Under the pieces are notes generated by a model. The model was not told where the DNA came from. It saw only the letters and a program-made list of their open reading frames with translations, and searched no databases. A stretch of DNA of 64,000 nucleotides from an uncultured Lachnospiraceae bacterium (GTDB lineage Bacteria; Bacillota; Clostridia; Lachnospirales; Lachnospiraceae), in assembly GCA_904395885.1 (NCBI GenBank), contig CAJFOF010000039.1:62001-126000 (forward strand). Reading direction: 5' to 3'. A program made the translations under genes and the position numbers. Positions 16,859 through 26,342 of this stretch are shown piece by piece (positions within the stretch are counted from its first letter, which is position 1; every line of letters begins with the position of its first letter).

Positions 16859-17251
16859 ATGAAAAAGTATGTATCTTGCTTATTTTTGTTTCTGGGAGCG
16901 TCAGCCGTGTGTTTTGCAATTGGCTTTTTTGTCACCAAGTATGCCCCTGTTCAGGAGGAGAAAGGAATTGAAAATACGGCGGTGGAATCCTATACAGCTC
17001 CCCCGGACGACGCCCCGGCGGCGAATCAGGAAGAAGTGCACAATGTTTCTACAGCGGAAAACCCGCCTTACTGTCTGGTGGCAGAAAATGGCTTTCTCCT
17101 GGTTTTTCGCCGTGATCAGGATGAGGTTTGTCTGTTTACCCATATCCCGATTGTAGATTTTCCACAGGAGGAGCAGGACAAATTGAGACAGGGGATCTGG
17201 TTTTCAACGATGATGGAGGTGTACAGCTATTTGGAATCATATACGAGTTGA
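16859..17251 (+). CDS. Small membrane-anchored protein with BofC-like C-terminal domain
   Basis: A 130-residue protein with an N-terminal signal anchor (VSCLFLFLGASAVCFAIGFF), an acidic/proline-rich linker, and a C-terminal 65-residue domain YCLVAENGFLLVFRRDQDEV...IPIVDFPQEEQDKLRQGI...YLESYTS. This follows the bypass-of-forespore-C (BofC) C-terminal pattern: a strand ending in G-x-x-x-V, then D-I-P, then L-P-x-x-x-Q-x-x-L-x-x-G-I. BofC regulates the intermembrane sigma-K checkpoint protease in B. subtilis; here the match covers only the second domain. ATG 16859 is chosen because GGAAAGGAGG lies just upstream. Function is inferred. Confidence 0.6.
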   Translation: MKKYVSCLFLFLGASAVCFAIGFFVTKYAPVQEEKGIENTAVESYTAPPDDAPAANQEEVHNVSTAENPPYCLVAENGFLLVFRRDQDEVCLFTHIPIVDFPQEEQDKLRQGIWFSTMMEVYSYLESYTS

Positions 17252-17317
17252 TTCCGTAGGGGGAAAGGGTTATATTATAAGAGAGGCGTATGCCTTTACA
17301 CGAAATGAGGTTGCTGA

Positions 17318-18595
17318 ATGAAGAAGAGAGTGCTGATCATTGGCGGTGGCGCCTCTGGCATGGCGGCGGCTATCGCCGCGGCAGACAGTGGCGCTGACGT
17401 TACAGTTATAGAGCATATGGACCGGGTGGGGAAAAAGATCCTGTCAACAGGAAATGGAAGATGCAATCTGACGAACCGGCAGATGGATCCATCCTGCTAC
17501 CGCTGCGATGAGGCAGATTTCCCTATGAAAGTTCTGAAACATTTTTTGCCTGAGGATACGATTGCCTGGTTCCATGAGATGGGGCTGGAGGTCAGGGAGC
17601 GCCAAGGATATTATTATCCGGCCTCTGACCAGGCGTCGTCTGTTCTGGATGTCCTCAGGTTCCGTCTGAGGGAGCTGGGCGTGAACGTTATGTGTGGAGT
17701 TGAGCCGGATGGGATTGGAATCACATCCGGCGGTTTTGAGGTGAGCGGAAAGAAAAAAGATGGCCAAGCTGTGAAATTTTGGGGAAACGCCCTGATTTTG
17801 GCGGCCGGGTCCAAAGCAGCCCCCTCCACCGGTTCGGACGGGAGCGGGTATGGGCTGGCAAAAGATCTGGGACACCGGGTAATCCGTCCCCTTCCGGCTT
17901 TGGTTCAGCTTCGCTGCCAGGGAAATTTATATAAGGTGATGGCCGGTGTCAGAACAGAAGCGGAGCTGACCCTCTTTGCATCCGGAAAAAAGATGGCCCG
18001 TGACCGGGGAGAACTTCAGATCACAGATTACGGATTGAGTGGGATTCCGGCATTTCAGATCAGCCGCTATGCCTCACGAGCCCTGGATGAGGGGAAAAAG
18101 GTCACAGTGTCTGTGGATTTTCTTCCTGCCAGAGGAAAAAAAGAAGTTCTGGATTGGATTGCCAGGGGCCGGGCTGATTTTCCGAACCGGACCGGGGAAG
18201 AACTTTTAGGGGGTCTGATCAATAAGAAACTGGCTCTTGGCCTTTTAAAATTGGCTGGAATTCGTCCGTCTGCCCCGGCTGAGAGCTGGAGCAGAAAACA
18301 GTCAGAAGCCCTCTGCCGACAGATGAAAGAATACGAAGCCCTGGTACAGAGTGTCAATCCTTTTGCCAATGCCCAGGTGTGCTGCGGAGGAGTGGATACC
18401 AGCCAGGTTGACCCAGAAACACTGGAATCACGGCTGATATCGGGGCTATATTTAATTGGCGAATTGCTGGATGTGGATGGAATCTGCGGCGGTTACAATC
18501 TTCAGTGGGCGTGGGCTACCGGAAATCTGGCAGGCCGGGCTGCCGTCAGGAAAAAGGAGCAAAACAGAAGTTTCCAGAAGGAGGTCTCCAGATGA
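17318..18595 (+). CDS. HI0933/YhiN family FAD-dependent oxidoreductase
   Basis: A 425-residue flavoprotein. The N-terminus VLIIGGGASGMAAAIAAADSG is the dinucleotide-binding GxGxxG motif followed by an acidic residue in VTVIEH. GKKILSTGNGRCNLTN and LILAAGSKAAPSTGSDGSGY are signatures of the HI0933 family, and the C-terminal LIGELLDVDGICGGYNLQWA closes the FAD site. The family is widespread but its substrate is unknown. It overlaps the next flavoprotein gene by 4 bases, so the two are translationally coupled. Confidence 0.9.
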   Translation: MKKRVLIIGGGASGMAAAIAAADSGADVTVIEHMDRVGKKILSTGNGRCNLTNRQMDPSCYRCDEADFPMKVLKHFLPEDTIAWFHEMGLEVRERQGYYYPASDQASSVLDVLRFRLRELGVNVMCGVEPDGIGITSGGFEVSGKKKDGQAVKFWGNALILAAGSKAAPSTGSDGSGYGLAKDLGHRVIRPLPALVQLRCQGNLYKVMAGVRTEAELTLFASGKKMARDRGELQITDYGLSGIPAFQISRYASRALDEGKKVTVSVDFLPARGKKEVLDWIARGRADFPNRTGEELLGGLINKKLALGLLKLAGIRPSAPAESWSRKQSEALCRQMKEYEALVQSVNPFANAQVCCGGVDTSQVDPETLESRLISGLYLIGELLDVDGICGGYNLQWAWATGNLAGRAAVRKKEQNRSFQKEVSR

Positions 18596-20229
18596 TCCGT
18601 ATGACACAGGTCAAGCTTCCCATTTGCCATACCGACGAAGAGCTTAGAGAGAAGGCGGCAAAACTACTTCGGATCAGGCCGGAGGAAATTGTCAGCCTTT
18701 CGGTGGTAAAGCAATCGGTAGACGCCAGAAAGAAGAGGGAGATTACATACAGCTACGTTTTGGATATAGAGGCCAGACAGGAGGAAAAGCTGGTTAGAAG
18801 GGCAAAAAATCCCAACATTTCTATTGGGACGGAGAAACCCTATGTTTTTCCGGAGTCAGGCTTGGAGCCTCTAAGCCATCCACCGGTGATTATTGGAACC
18901 GGTCCTGCTGGGCTGTTCTGTGGTCTGATGCTGGCGAGAGCAGGCTATTGTCCGGTCCTTCTGGAACGGGGAAAGCCGGTGGAGGAAAGAACCAGAATGG
19001 TAAGAGAGTTCTGGGCAGGAGGACCGCTGGATGCCAACTGCAACGTCCAGTTTGGAGAGGGGGGAGCCGGGACATTTTCCGACGGCAAGCTCAATACTCT
19101 GGTAAAGGACGTTTCCGGCAGAAACGGCGAAGTTTTAAAGATTTTGACGGAATTCGGTGCGGATCCGGCGATCCGGTATCTGAATAAACCCCATATCGGG
19201 ACTGATGTACTGAGCAAGGTGGTGAAAAATATCCGGGAGGAGATCATTCGGCTCGGAGGCCAGGTGCGGTTTGGCTGTCTTGCAGATGGCTTCCGATTTG
19301 CTTCCCAGGAAGGGGTACGCCGCCTGACCGGGGTTTTTGTGAAACAGGGAGATGAGGGAGAGCGTAAGGTTCTGGATACGGAAGTGGTAGTTCTGGCTAT
19401 AGGGCACAGTGCCAGGGACACGTTTCAGGTTCTGCTGGATGAAGGAATCCCTATGGAGCAGAAGGCCTTTGCCGTGGGGCTGAGAGTCCAGCATCCCCAG
19501 AACATGATTAATGATTCCCAGTACGGCGAGGAGGCTGCAGAGATCCTGGGGCCTGCCAGCTACAAGCTGACTTGCCAGACTTCCTCCGGCCGAGGGGTCT
19601 ATTCCTTCTGCATGTGCCCGGGAGGATATGTGGTCAATGCCTCTTCCGAGCCAGGACGGCTGGCGGTAAACGGCATGAGCAACCATGCCCGGGACGGCAA
19701 GAACAGCAACAGTGCTATTATTGTGACTGTAACGCCGGAAGACTTTAAGGAGCAGGGGCCTCTGGCCGGGGTAGAGTACCAGAGACGGCTGGAGGAAAAG
19801 GCATACGCTTTGGGCAGGGGAAAGATTCCTGTCCAGCTCTATGGAGATTTTGCTGAAGGAAAGATTTCTTCAAGTTTTGGTGAAGTGGAGCCGGAGTTTA
19901 TGGGCAGTTATGAGATGGCTGATCTGAGAGTGCTTCTCTCCCCGGAACTGTCTGCGGCGTTTATCGAAGGAATGCAAGAATTTGGCAAGAAGATCAGCGG
20001 GTTTGACCGCCCTGACGCAATCCTTGCCGGGATAGAAAGCAGGACCTCGTCGCCTGTCAGGATTCCGAGAGACGACGGGCTGGAGAGCAGTGTGAAGGGA
20101 CTGTATCCGTGCGGCGAGGGCGCAGGGTTTGCCGGAGGCATTACATCCGCAGCAATGGATGGGATTCGGGTTGCAGAGGTTCTGGCCAAGAGGTACCGTC
20201 CATTTCGGAAGACATCGGGTGCCCGCTGA
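18592..20229 (+). CDS. COG2509-type FAD-dependent dehydrogenase
   Basis: A 545-residue protein with an N-terminal 90-residue alpha/beta domain (MIRMTQVKLPICHTDEELRE...EEIVSLSVVKQSVDARKK) typical of this uncharacterised family. An FAD-binding region PPVIIGTGPAGLFCGLMLAR then follows, then FGEGGAGTFSDGKLNT and VVLAIGHSARDTF. The C-terminal YPCGEGAGFAGGITSAAMDG completes the flavin fold. The family has no established substrate. The ATG at 18592 is favoured over an upstream in-frame start because AAGGAGG lies 7 bases before it and it overlaps the preceding stop as ATGA. Confidence 0.9.
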   Translation: MIRMTQVKLPICHTDEELREKAAKLLRIRPEEIVSLSVVKQSVDARKKREITYSYVLDIEARQEEKLVRRAKNPNISIGTEKPYVFPESGLEPLSHPPVIIGTGPAGLFCGLMLARAGYCPVLLERGKPVEERTRMVREFWAGGPLDANCNVQFGEGGAGTFSDGKLNTLVKDVSGRNGEVLKILTEFGADPAIRYLNKPHIGTDVLSKVVKNIREEIIRLGGQVRFGCLADGFRFASQEGVRRLTGVFVKQGDEGERKVLDTEVVVLAIGHSARDTFQVLLDEGIPMEQKAFAVGLRVQHPQNMINDSQYGEEAAEILGPASYKLTCQTSSGRGVYSFCMCPGGYVVNASSEPGRLAVNGMSNHARDGKNSNSAIIVTVTPEDFKEQGPLAGVEYQRRLEEKAYALGRGKIPVQLYGDFAEGKISSSFGEVEPEFMGSYEMADLRVLLSPELSAAFIEGMQEFGKKISGFDRPDAILAGIESRTSSPVRIPRDDGLESSVKGLYPCGEGAGFAGGITSAAMDGIRVAEVLAKRYRPFRKTSGAR

Positions 20230-20268
20230 GGTTAAGACAGGGCAGACAACAGGAAGGAGAAAACTGGC

Positions 20269-21132
20269 ATGGAACAGGATTTTAGCGCAAGGCTCAGGGA
20301 GAAAAAGAGGATCGTGATTAAAATTGGATCTTCCTCTCTGACCCACAGCGAGACCGGAGACTTGAATTTGTTAAAAATCGAGCGGCTGGTGAGGGTCATC
20401 AGCGATTTGAAGGGAAAGGGAAAAGATGTGATCCTGGTATCTTCCGGTGCCATTGCAGCAGGCCGGCAGGCGCTGGGGCATAGAGAGAAGCCGGACCGCC
20501 TTTCCCAGAAACAGGCTTTTGCCGCTGTGGGCCAGGCAAGGCTGATGATGGTATACCAGAAGATTTTTTCGGAATACAATCAGACGGCAGCCCAGATTTT
20601 GCTTACGAAAAATACAATGACCAACGATGCATCCAGATATAATGCTCAGAATACATTTGAAGAGCTTTTGAAACTTCATGCTATTCCGATTGTCAATGAG
20701 AATGATACCGTCTCCACCTCCGAGATCCCGCTGGTAGACCATTTTGGGGATAATGACCGGCTGTCTGCTGTGGTGGCGGCTCTGGTAGGAGCGGATCTCC
20801 TGATTTTGCTGTCAGATATTGACGGGCTGTATTCTGATGATCCCCATAGAAATCCGGAGGCAGAGATGATCTCTACGGTTCCCGAGATCACACCGGAGCT
20901 TTTGGCAATGGGGAAGGCCACCTCCGGCAGTGATGTGGGAACAGGAGGAATGGCGGCTAAACTGGCAGCGGCCCGGATCGCCACCGACAGCGGCTGCGAT
21001 ATGGTTATCGCCAACGGGGAGGATGTTTCCGTTGTCTCTTCCATTCTTGAGGGAAAACGGCAGGGAACCCTGTTTCTGGCTCATCGGAACCGGGACTTTG
21101 ACCTGATGGACTATATCAATTATGAATACTGA
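20269..21132 (+). CDS. proB: Glutamate 5-kinase
   Basis: A 287-residue gamma-glutamyl kinase that phosphorylates glutamate in the first step of proline synthesis. The amino-acid-kinase fold is seen in RIVIKIGSSSLTH, VILVSSGAIAAGRQALG, PIVNENDTVSTSEI and the nucleotide-site segment GTGGMAAKLAAARIATDSG. It ends without the C-terminal PUA domain of the E. coli enzyme, as in short Firmicutes forms. It starts at ATG after AAGGAGAAAA. proA lies about 820 bases downstream, separated by two unrelated small genes in the same unit. Confidence 0.95.
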   Translation: MEQDFSARLREKKRIVIKIGSSSLTHSETGDLNLLKIERLVRVISDLKGKGKDVILVSSGAIAAGRQALGHREKPDRLSQKQAFAAVGQARLMMVYQKIFSEYNQTAAQILLTKNTMTNDASRYNAQNTFEELLKLHAIPIVNENDTVSTSEIPLVDHFGDNDRLSAVVAALVGADLLILLSDIDGLYSDDPHRNPEAEMISTVPEITPELLAMGKATSGSDVGTGGMAAKLAAARIATDSGCDMVIANGEDVSVVSSILEGKRQGTLFLAHRNRDFDLMDYINYEY

Positions 21133-21179
21133 CGGTAATTTTGCCGTAGCAGAGGATCAGATCAGAAAGGAGAATTGCA

Positions 21180-21392
21180 TTGAATCAGGAAAAAATTGAC
21201 CGAATCAACACGCTGTACCATAAATCTCAGTCCGTAGGACTGACGGAGGCAGAGAAGGAGGAGCAGGCGGCCCTCCGAAAGGCATATATAGAGGCAATTC
21301 GCAGAAATTTAAGGGGAACCCTGAATAACATTTCCATCAAAGAACCGGACGGTTCGATTACAGATCTTGGGAAAAAATATGGAAATCGCTAG
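21180..21392 (+). CDS. DUF896 (YnzC-like) small protein
   Basis: A 70-residue helical protein of the DUF896/UPF0291 family (RINTLYHKSQSVGLTEAEKEEQ, LRKAYIEAIRRNLRG, and the closing IKEPDGSITDLGKK). B. subtilis YnzC, the structural model, is a two-helix hairpin reported as part of the SOS-induced yneA operon. A role here is not evident. Translation starts at TTG with AAGGAG 7 bases upstream, and its end overlaps the next gene's start by 14 bases. Confidence 0.85.
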   Translation: MNQEKIDRINTLYHKSQSVGLTEAEKEEQAALRKAYIEAIRRNLRGTLNNISIKEPDGSITDLGKKYGNR

Positions 21393-21960
21393 AAAAGGGG
21401 AGATCCGCAAAGAGATTGCCGGACTCCGGAAAAAGGTGACTCCTGAAGAGAAACAGAGATGGGATACAGCGATTCAAGAGCGGCTGTTTTTGCTGCCGCA
21501 AATGGAGAATATTTCCGGAATTTTCTGTTACATTGACATTGGAAAAGAGGCAGGTACCAAAAAAATTTTAGAGGAATTGTGGAGAAAAAAGATTCCGACG
21601 GCTGTTCCCAGAGTCACAGGTCAGGAGATGGCGTTTTCTGAAATTTTTTCGTGGAGAGATGTCAGGCCAGGATATATGGGAATTTTAGAACCCTTGGGCC
21701 AGACGGCTCTGCCGGATGGATTTGACACAAATCCACTGATCCTCGTTCCGGCAGTAGCGCTGGACTTAAAAGGAAACAGGATCGGCTATGGAGGGGGCTA
21801 TTACGATCGCTTTTTAGGCAGGCTGACTAGGGGATATGTGGTTGGCCTGGTTTATGAATTTCAGATCTATGAGGATATTCAGGCGGAGGAGCACGACCGG
21901 GCGGTAGATGGAATTCTTACGCCCAACCGTTTTGTTGTATGCAGGAGGGACAGAATATGA
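21379..21960 (+). CDS. 5-formyltetrahydrofolate cyclo-ligase
   Basis: A 193-residue enzyme that converts 5-formyl-THF to 5,10-methenyl-THF using ATP, returning the stored folate to one-carbon metabolism. The N-terminal helix [40 protein letters not shown] and the nucleotide-binding [13 protein letters not shown] near residue 135 are family signatures. Length is normal. ATG 21379 lies inside the DUF896 gene; a TTG 12 bases earlier is the alternative. Its end overlaps proA by 4 bases. Confidence 0.93.
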   Translation: MEIARKGEIRKEIAGLRKKVTPEEKQRWDTAIQERLFLLPQMENISGIFCYIDIGKEAGTKKILEELWRKKIPTAVPRVTGQEMAFSEIFSWRDVRPGYMGILEPLGQTALPDGFDTNPLILVPAVALDLKGNRIGYGGGYYDRFLGRLTRGYVVGLVYEFQIYEDIQAEEHDRAVDGILTPNRFVVCRRDRI

Positions 21961-23198
21961 TGTTGCAGGAGTTGGGAGAGAGAGCAAAAAAGGCGGCCGC
22001 TGTTTTGGGCACATTGGGCTGCGAGGAAAAGAACAGAGGACTCAGGATGGCTGCAGACAGCCTGATTAGGCGAGAAAATACTATATTGGCTGCTAATGAA
22101 ATCGATATGGAAAAGGCGAGACTGAGGGGGATGAGCCAAGGTCTTTTGGACCGGCTTGCCCTCACCCCGGAGCGGATTAAAGCTATGGCAGGAGGTCTTT
22201 TGCAGGTGGCAGATCTGGAGGACCCTGTGGGGGAAGTGCTGTTTATGAAGAAAAGGCCCAATGGGCTGATGATCGGGCAAAAAAGGGTGCCGCTGGGGGT
22301 CGTGGGTATGATCTATGAGGCAAGGCCCAATGTAACGGCTGACGCCTTCGGTCTTTGCTTTAAATCCGGAAATGCTGTGATTTTAAAAGGGGGAAGCGAT
22401 GCCCTGGAGTCCAACAAGGCTATCGCCAAGGCTCTTCGGGCCGGACTTGCGGATGCCGGACTTGTGGAGGACGCGCTCCTTCTGATTACGGACACCAGCA
22501 GGGAGACGACGAGAGAACTGATGCGGCTGAACCGTTACATAGATGTCCTGATTCCCCGGGGCGGAGCCGGCCTTATCAAGACGGTAGTGGAAAACAGTAC
22601 GGTTCCGGTGATCGAGACAGGAACGGGAAACTGTCATATCTACGTAGATGAGTCGGCCGATTTTTCCATGGCTCTGGATATTATTGAAAACGCCAAGACC
22701 CAGAGGATCGGCGTCTGCAACGCCTGCGAATCCCTGGTAGTCCACAGATCTGTTGCAGAGAAATTTCTCCCCCTTTTGCAGGAGCGCCTGTCCAAGAAAC
22801 AGGTGGAAATCCGCGGCGATGAGGAAGCCTGCAAAATCGTTCCGGAATTTGTCGCCGCCACAGAAGAAGATTGGGGAACGGAATATCTGGACTATATTCT
22901 TTCTCTGAAGATTGTCGGTTCTGTCGATGAAGCCATTTCCCACATCAACCGGTACAATACAGGTCACTCGGAGAGTATTATTACTTCAGATTATGCCAAT
23001 GCCCAGAAATTTTTAGATGAAATTGATGCGGCGGCTGTTTACGTCAACGCTTCTACCCGATTTACCGACGGAGAGGAATTTGGTTTTGGGGCGGAGATCG
23101 GCATCAGCACCCAGAAGCTTCACGCCAGAGGCCCCATGGGATTAAAGGAACTGACAACGACCAAATATATCATTTACGGAAATGGTCAAATCAGATAA
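21957..23198 (+). CDS. proA: Gamma-glutamyl phosphate reductase
   Basis: A 413-residue aldehyde-dehydrogenase-fold enzyme that reduces glutamyl 5-phosphate to the semialdehyde, the second step of proline synthesis. [21 protein letters not shown] and [19 protein letters not shown] form the NADPH-binding region. The active-site cysteine is in [14 protein letters not shown] near residue 253-256. The C-terminal [20 protein letters not shown] is typical. The ATG at 21957 is preferred over 21939 since GGAGG lies 9 bases before it and it overlaps the cyclo-ligase stop (ATGA). Confidence 0.96.
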   Translation: MMLQELGERAKKAAAVLGTLGCEEKNRGLRMAADSLIRRENTILAANEIDMEKARLRGMSQGLLDRLALTPERIKAMAGGLLQVADLEDPVGEVLFMKKRPNGLMIGQKRVPLGVVGMIYEARPNVTADAFGLCFKSGNAVILKGGSDALESNKAIAKALRAGLADAGLVEDALLLITDTSRETTRELMRLNRYIDVLIPRGGAGLIKTVVENSTVPVIETGTGNCHIYVDESADFSMALDIIENAKTQRIGVCNACESLVVHRSVAEKFLPLLQERLSKKQVEIRGDEEACKIVPEFVAATEEDWGTEYLDYILSLKIVGSVDEAISHINRYNTGHSESIITSDYANAQKFLDEIDAAAVYVNASTRFTDGEEFGFGAEIGISTQKLHARGPMGLKELTTTKYIIYGNGQIR

Positions 23199-23257
23199 AG
23201 AAGACCGGCTGACAGTGACAACTTTATTACACTTTTCTGACAATTAAAAATAGCTGG

Positions 23258-23286
23258 TTGCTTTTTCTATTTCTGCCGTTTATAAT
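23258..23286 (+). promoter_or_regulatory. Strong sigma-A promoter for miaB operon
   Basis: TTGCTT at 23258-23263 and a perfect TATAAT at 23281-23286 are separated by 17 bases. The start point near 23293 gives a short leader before miaB at 23319. Confidence 0.75.
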
Positions 23287-23318
23287 AAACGGGTACCACA
23301 GAAATGGAGAGTGTTTGA

Positions 23319-24806
23319 ATGAATTACAGTGAATTGAACCTGGAATCGACGGTGCAGACAAGTGCACAGTCGGAGGTCGTACCGGATACAGAGCCGGAGA
23401 GACAGCGCTATTTTATGGAAAAAGCAAAGCGATTGGTAGCCAGAAGAAGCGCTGAGGCTGGCCGTCCCCTGACCTGCTGCATCCATACCTTCGGATGCCA
23501 GATGAATGCCAGAGATTCTGAAAAATTACTGGGGATCCTGGAAGCTGCAGGGTACGTTCCCACTGAGGACGAGGATGCAGATTTCACCCTCTACAATACC
23601 TGTACGGTCAGAGAAAATGCCAATTTAAAAGTTTACGGCCGTCTGGGGCATTTAGGTTCCCTGAAGAAGAAGCACCCGGGTATGATCATCGCCCTCTGCG
23701 GCTGTATGATGCAGGAAGCCCAGGTTGTAGAAAAAATCAAAAAAAGTTATCGCTTTGTGGATCTGATTTTCGGTACCCACAATATCTATAAGCTGGCAGA
23801 GCTTTTGACGGAATGCCTGGAGAGAGAGTCAGGCATGGTAGTTGATGTCTGGGAGGGGACAGACCGGATTGTGGAAGAACTTCCCACGGATCGGAAATTC
23901 TCATTTAAATCCGGCGTCAACATTATGTTTGGCTGTGACAATTTCTGCAGCTACTGTATCGTTCCCTATGTGAGAGGAAGAGAGCGGAGCCGAAGCCCGG
24001 AAGATATTTTGGCAGAGGTCAGGCGTCTGGCAGCAGACGGCGTTGTGGAGGTCATGCTCCTGGGACAGAACGTCAATTCTTATGGCAAAAATTTGAAAGA
24101 GAAGATTACCTTTGCCCAGCTTTTGCAGCAGATCGAGCAGGTGGAAGGAATTGAGCGGATCCGTTTTATGACCTCTCATCCGAAAGACCTGTCTGACGAA
24201 CTGATTCAGGTTATGAAGGAATCAAAAAAAATTTGTCATCACCTTCATCTGCCGCTCCAGTCTGGAAGCAGCAGAATTCTGAAACTGATGAACCGCAGGT
24301 ACACAAAGGAACAGTACCTGGAACTGGTGGACAAGCTGAAAAAGGCGATACCGGATATCGCCCTTACGACAGATATTATTGTAGGATTTCCGGGAGAGAC
24401 GGAGGAGGATTTTCTGGAAACGATGGATGTAGTGGAAAAGGTTCGCTATGACAGCGCTTTTACATTCATCTACTCAAAACGGACCGGAACACCGGCAGCG
24501 AAAATGGAAGATCAGGTACCGGAGGAGGTTGTCAAAGACCGGTTTGACCGTCTGTTGGCACAGGTACAGAAAATTTCTTCTGAAGTTTCCGGGAGGGATG
24601 TACGCACGGTACAGAAAGTGCTGGCGGAGGAGGTAAACAGCCATGACAGCCGTTTGCTGACCGGCCGTTTAGACAACAACACTGTGGTGCACTTTCCAGG
24701 TGATCCGTCACTGATCGGGAAGATCGTGGACGTTTATCTGGATGAGATAAAAGGCTTCTACTATATGGGGACATTGGCAGAGGTGCAAGGAGGAAAGATA
24801 CAATGA
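23319..24806 (+). CDS. miaB: tRNA-2-methylthio-N6-dimethylallyladenosine synthase
   Basis: A 495-residue radical-SAM methylthiotransferase that adds the 2-methylthio group to i6A37 of tRNAs. The N-terminal UPF0004 domain holds the three cluster cysteines in THTFGCQMN-like TFGCQMN, YNTCTVRENA and LCGCMMQE. The radical-SAM site is CDNFCSYC near residues 206-213, and a C-terminal TRAM domain ends the protein. It is slightly long because of an extra 40-residue N-terminus. Its substrate base is made by MiaA, encoded further down at 30968. It overlaps the next gene by 4 bases. Confidence 0.95.
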   Translation: MNYSELNLESTVQTSAQSEVVPDTEPERQRYFMEKAKRLVARRSAEAGRPLTCCIHTFGCQMNARDSEKLLGILEAAGYVPTEDEDADFTLYNTCTVRENANLKVYGRLGHLGSLKKKHPGMIIALCGCMMQEAQVVEKIKKSYRFVDLIFGTHNIYKLAELLTECLERESGMVVDVWEGTDRIVEELPTDRKFSFKSGVNIMFGCDNFCSYCIVPYVRGRERSRSPEDILAEVRRLAADGVVEVMLLGQNVNSYGKNLKEKITFAQLLQQIEQVEGIERIRFMTSHPKDLSDELIQVMKESKKICHHLHLPLQSGSSRILKLMNRRYTKEQYLELVDKLKKAIPDIALTTDIIVGFPGETEEDFLETMDVVEKVRYDSAFTFIYSKRTGTPAAKMEDQVPEEVVKDRFDRLLAQVQKISSEVSGRDVRTVQKVLAEEVNSHDSRLLTGRLDNNTVVHFPGDPSLIGKIVDVYLDEIKGFYYMGTLAEVQGGKIQ

Positions 24807-26314
24807 AAAAACCATGGAGGACTGCGGCTGTGTTGGCGGCAAGCCTGGCACTGACTGTTCCGGGAACCGCATATGCAGACGACTATGTGAATGAAGGGCC
24901 GGGCGTTGCCTTAGATCAGAGTATGGAACAGTCCAGCCCAGGCGTTATATTAAATGATTCTAACAGCAATGTAACCGGAGGACCGGGAGCTGCCGTAGTG
25001 CCGGATAACAACGGGGCTACAGAACCCGGCGGAGAAACCAGCCCTGCAGAGCCAGGGAATTCTTCGGGAACGGATGGGACAGGCACTGTGACGCCTGTGG
25101 ATCCGTCTCAGGAGACAGAGACGCCTTCAGAGGAAACAGATGAATCTTCTGCTGGAGCTGAGTCGGGAGAAAACTGGACGGCCGGGACGATTACACCGGC
25201 ACAGAAAGTATTTAACGGTGTGACGTTAAATTACGGCGTTGGAAACGGCGGCTTTTACAGCAACATGTCGCTGGTATTCAACAGTGGTCTGGGCGGTTCC
25301 ATTACCTACACCAGCAGCATCAACAATGGCGGCTGGCTTGGCTGGAACTACGTAGGGGAGCTGAACGGCGCTACAGACGGCAATGCTGATACCCGAATGG
25401 AGGCAGTGCGAATCAGCCTTTCCATGCTGGCAGGATACAACTACGATATTTATTACCGTGTGACCCTGGACACCATCGGACAGCTTGGATGGGCAAAGAA
25501 TGGTGAGATCGCGGGAACTCTGGGAAGCGGCCACTATATTACGGACATTGAGATCCAGCTTGTTCCCAAAGGACAGCCAGGGCCGGAATCTGACCGGTAC
25601 CGTTTCTACTCTGTATATGAATCGCGGATGTGGAGAGACGAAGCCGGAGCGATCCACTATGATGATCCAAATGGAAATGATTATTCAGGATGGCTCGATG
25701 ACACAGAGAGCCGGTTCTATGTCGCAAATTCTATGGTACTGACCGGCTGGCAATACATTGATGGATATAAATATTATTTCCGTGAAGATGGAAGACTGGT
25801 GCAGGATGTCGACTCAATTATCGGAAAACAGTCTAGCTACATTATAAAGATAAACAAGCTGGCCAACTGCCTGACTGTCTATGCAAAAGACGGCGACAAT
25901 GGATACATTATTCCAGTGAAATCTATGCTGACATCCGTAGGCGACGCGACGCCGATCGGGACCTTTAAGAGCCCGGAACGCTACCGCTGGCGTTATATGC
26001 TCAGCGGCGTCTATACTCAGTATGCGACCAGAATAACGGGCAATTATCTGATTCATTCCATTCTCTATGAGGAGCAGGATCCCACCAGCCTTCTGGCCCA
26101 GACCTACAATGAACTGGGCGTGGCCAGATCTGACGGATGTGTCCGTCTGGTGACCGAAGATGCAAAATGGATTTATGAAAACTGCCAGGCAAATGTGCCT
26201 ATTACGATTTACGAAGATGCTACCAGCGTGGGACCGTTCTACCGTCCGGATGTGGTTCCGGTACCCAATGTTCAGGAATGGGATCCAACGGACACGGAAG
26301 TAGAGCTGGAGTAA
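24803..26314 (+). CDS. Secreted L,D-transpeptidase with ChW-like and wall-binding repeats
   Basis: A 503-residue exported protein with signal peptide (TAAVLAASLALTVPGTAYA) and a Gly/Pro/Thr-rich disordered segment (residues 25-130) containing two Gly-Pro-Gly motifs. A region near 140-255 resembles clostridial hydrophobic-W repeats (GGWLGWNYVGELNGATDG, RMEAVRISLS, GQLGWAKNGEIAGTLG). A choline-binding-like repeat follows (GWQYIDGYKYYFREDGRL), then a YkuD domain. Catalytic residues are visible as H in LIHSIL near 417 and C in SDGCVRL near 445. L,D-transpeptidases make 3-3 crosslinks or attach proteins to peptidoglycan. It is coupled to miaB by an ATGA overlap, an unusual operon partner. Confidence 0.85.
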   Translation: MKKPWRTAAVLAASLALTVPGTAYADDYVNEGPGVALDQSMEQSSPGVILNDSNSNVTGGPGAAVVPDNNGATEPGGETSPAEPGNSSGTDGTGTVTPVDPSQETETPSEETDESSAGAESGENWTAGTITPAQKVFNGVTLNYGVGNGGFYSNMSLVFNSGLGGSITYTSSINNGGWLGWNYVGELNGATDGNADTRMEAVRISLSMLAGYNYDIYYRVTLDTIGQLGWAKNGEIAGTLGSGHYITDIEIQLVPKGQPGPESDRYRFYSVYESRMWRDEAGAIHYDDPNGNDYSGWLDDTESRFYVANSMVLTGWQYIDGYKYYFREDGRLVQDVDSIIGKQSSYIIKINKLANCLTVYAKDGDNGYIIPVKSMLTSVGDATPIGTFKSPERYRWRYMLSGVYTQYATRITGNYLIHSILYEEQDPTSLLAQTYNELGVARSDGCVRLVTEDAKWIYENCQANVPITIYEDATSVGPFYRPDVVPVPNVQEWDPTDTEVELE

Positions 26315-26342
26315 ACAGACTGAAGAGAAAGGATATACATAC

